Assembly: GCA_002937525.1 (NCBI GenBank)
Contig: PTKA01000076.1
Coordinates: 1-6,824, forward strand
Length of the DNA stretch: 6,824 nucleotides
Source: Alphaproteobacteria bacterium MarineAlpha10_Bin3
Lineage (GTDB): Bacteria > Pseudomonadota > Alphaproteobacteria > UBA8366 > GCA-2717185
Reading direction: 5' to 3'
Shown here piece after piece: positions 6,196-6,824 of the stretch. How positions within the stretch are numbered: the first letter of the stretch is position 1; every line of letters starts with the position of its first letter. Below the pieces are notes generated by a model. That model did no database searches. It was not told the origin of the DNA and saw nothing but the letters and a program-made list of their open reading frames with translations. Both the position numbers and the translations under genes were made by a program.

Positions 6196-6824
6196 ATGCA
6201 TCCGCGAAAGGCCAGGATCGAAACCCTGCGCGCCATGCTTGCCGCGCTTGAACGACGCCACGACAGGCCGCCGGTGCCGCTCGGGCTGGGGCCGCTCGAC
6301 GCAGCGTTGCCCGGCGGCGGGCTGGCGCGCGGCGCGGTGCATGCGGTTCTCGGTGGCGCTGCCGGCGGTTTCGCGGCGCTGATCGCCGGCCGGATCGACG
6401 GCGCGGTGCTGTGGTGCGTCGATGCGGGCGCGCGCGTCGGGCTGTACGGGCCGGGGCTGGCGGCGCTGAAGCTCGACCCGGCGCGGCTGATCGTGGCCCG
6501 CTGCGCCAACCGGACCGACATGCTGTGGGCGATGGAAGAAGGGCTGCGCTGTCCGGCACTGGCGATGGTGATCGGCGAACCGCCAGGTCTGGTCGATCTG
6601 ACCGCCAGCCGCCGGTTGCAACTCGCCGCCGAGGCGGGCGGCGGGCTCGGGATCGTGCTTGGCGCGACGCGGAACGGCGGGTCGATGCCGCCGAACGCGC
6701 TGGAAAGCCGCTGGCGGATCGATGCCGCCCCGGCGCGCGCCGGCTGGCGCTGGCGGGTCATCCTGGAGAAGTGCCGGAATGCCGCCGCCGGCGCGCAATG
6801 GATGGTGGAATGGGATGAAACGAC
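6196..6824 (+). CDS. imuA: ImuA, SOS mutagenesis accessory protein (RecA/SulA-like), truncated by window edge
   Basis: The frame runs from ATG 6196 off the right edge; 209 complete codons are visible, probably all but the last few tens. ImuA works in the cytoplasm with ImuB and the error-prone polymerase DnaE2 in damage-induced mutagenesis, usually from an imuA-imuB-dnaE2 operon. It has a RecA-like fold without reliable ATPase motifs. Family marks: helix RIETLRAMLAAL at 7-18, LGLGPLDAALPGGGLARGAV at 29-48 followed by HAVLGG, where most relatives read HE after the glycine-rich turn, VLWCVDAGARVGLYGPGL at 71-88, RTDMLWAMEEGL at 106-117, and QWMVEWDET at the visible end, matching the family's terminal EWD. 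An in-frame TGA at 6178-6180 rules out earlier starts. GAGAAAG at 6179-6185 is only a weak ribosome binding site. Expression is probably LexA-repressed through the box at 6160-6174. imuB is expected next, outside the window. Confidence 0.88.
   Translation, partial: MHPRKARIETLRAMLAALERRHDRPPVPLGLGPLDAALPGGGLARGAVHAVLGGAAGGFAALIAGRIDGAVLWCVDAGARVGLYGPGLAALKLDPARLIVARCANRTDMLWAMEEGLRCPALAMVIGEPPGLVDLTASRRLQLAAEAGGGLGIVLGATRNGGSMPPNALESRWRIDAAPARAGWRWRVILEKCRNAAAGAQWMVEWDET

Noticed and set aside
6177..6251. 24-codon leader ORF (ATG 6177) overlapping the imuA start, with AAGGAA just before it
   Set aside because: The predicted transcription start near 6170 would fall inside that ribosome binding site, which is also part of the LexA box. 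The peptide has no recognisable content.
5958..6761. Minus-strand frames opposite imuA
   Set aside because: Low-complexity Pro/Ser/Ala/Arg-rich translations; the plus-strand ImuA reading has recognisable motifs and a LexA box.

Overview
The window looks like GC-rich alphaproteobacterial chromosome, without plasmid or phage hallmarks. Three things point to Alphaproteobacteria. A direct repeat GAAC-N7-GAAC, the alphaproteobacterial LexA box, lies just upstream of an imuA-type gene. The orotate phosphoribosyltransferase carries a [11 protein letters not shown] motif of the kind I associate with alphaproteobacterial PyrE. The protein complement (HspQ, ImuA, class III CoA-transferase, HpaI-type aldolase, TfdA-like dioxygenase) also fits. 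No species can be named from this.

Layout, left to right. (1) The C-terminal part of a class III (CaiB/BaiF) CoA-transferase runs in from the left edge on the + strand. After 109 bp comes an HpcH/HpaI-family class II aldolase on the same strand, so the two may form a small catabolic unit. (2) pyrE on the - strand meets the aldolase gene tail to tail with only 2 bp between the stop codons. (3) Next is a divergent pair: a YbfB/YjiJ-type MFS transporter (-) and a LysR-type regulator resembling PtrR/YneJ (+), separated by an AT-rich regulatory region with a perfect 13-bp palindrome. The transporter frame is interrupted by one in-frame TAA about two thirds of the way along, with full-length family sequence on both sides, so it is called a pseudogene. 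Parts of this pair are less GC-rich than the flanks. (4) On the - strand, hspQ is followed after 33 bp by a TfdA/TauD-type Fe(II)/2-oxoglutarate dioxygenase, an unusual pairing. (5) At the right edge, imuA starts on the + strand behind a promoter-like sequence overlapping the LexA box and runs out of the window.

How the genes work together: pyrE (pyrimidine synthesis), hspQ (proteostasis) and imuA (SOS mutagenesis) are housekeeping or stress genes. The CoA-transferase, aldolase, transporter/regulator pair and dioxygenase look like accessory catabolic functions placed among them. I found no RNA genes, CRISPR arrays, insertion sequences or convincing intrinsic terminators, and no wholly unfamiliar system. 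The most noteworthy items are the single-stop transporter, the SOS box at imuA and the hspQ-dioxygenase pairing.
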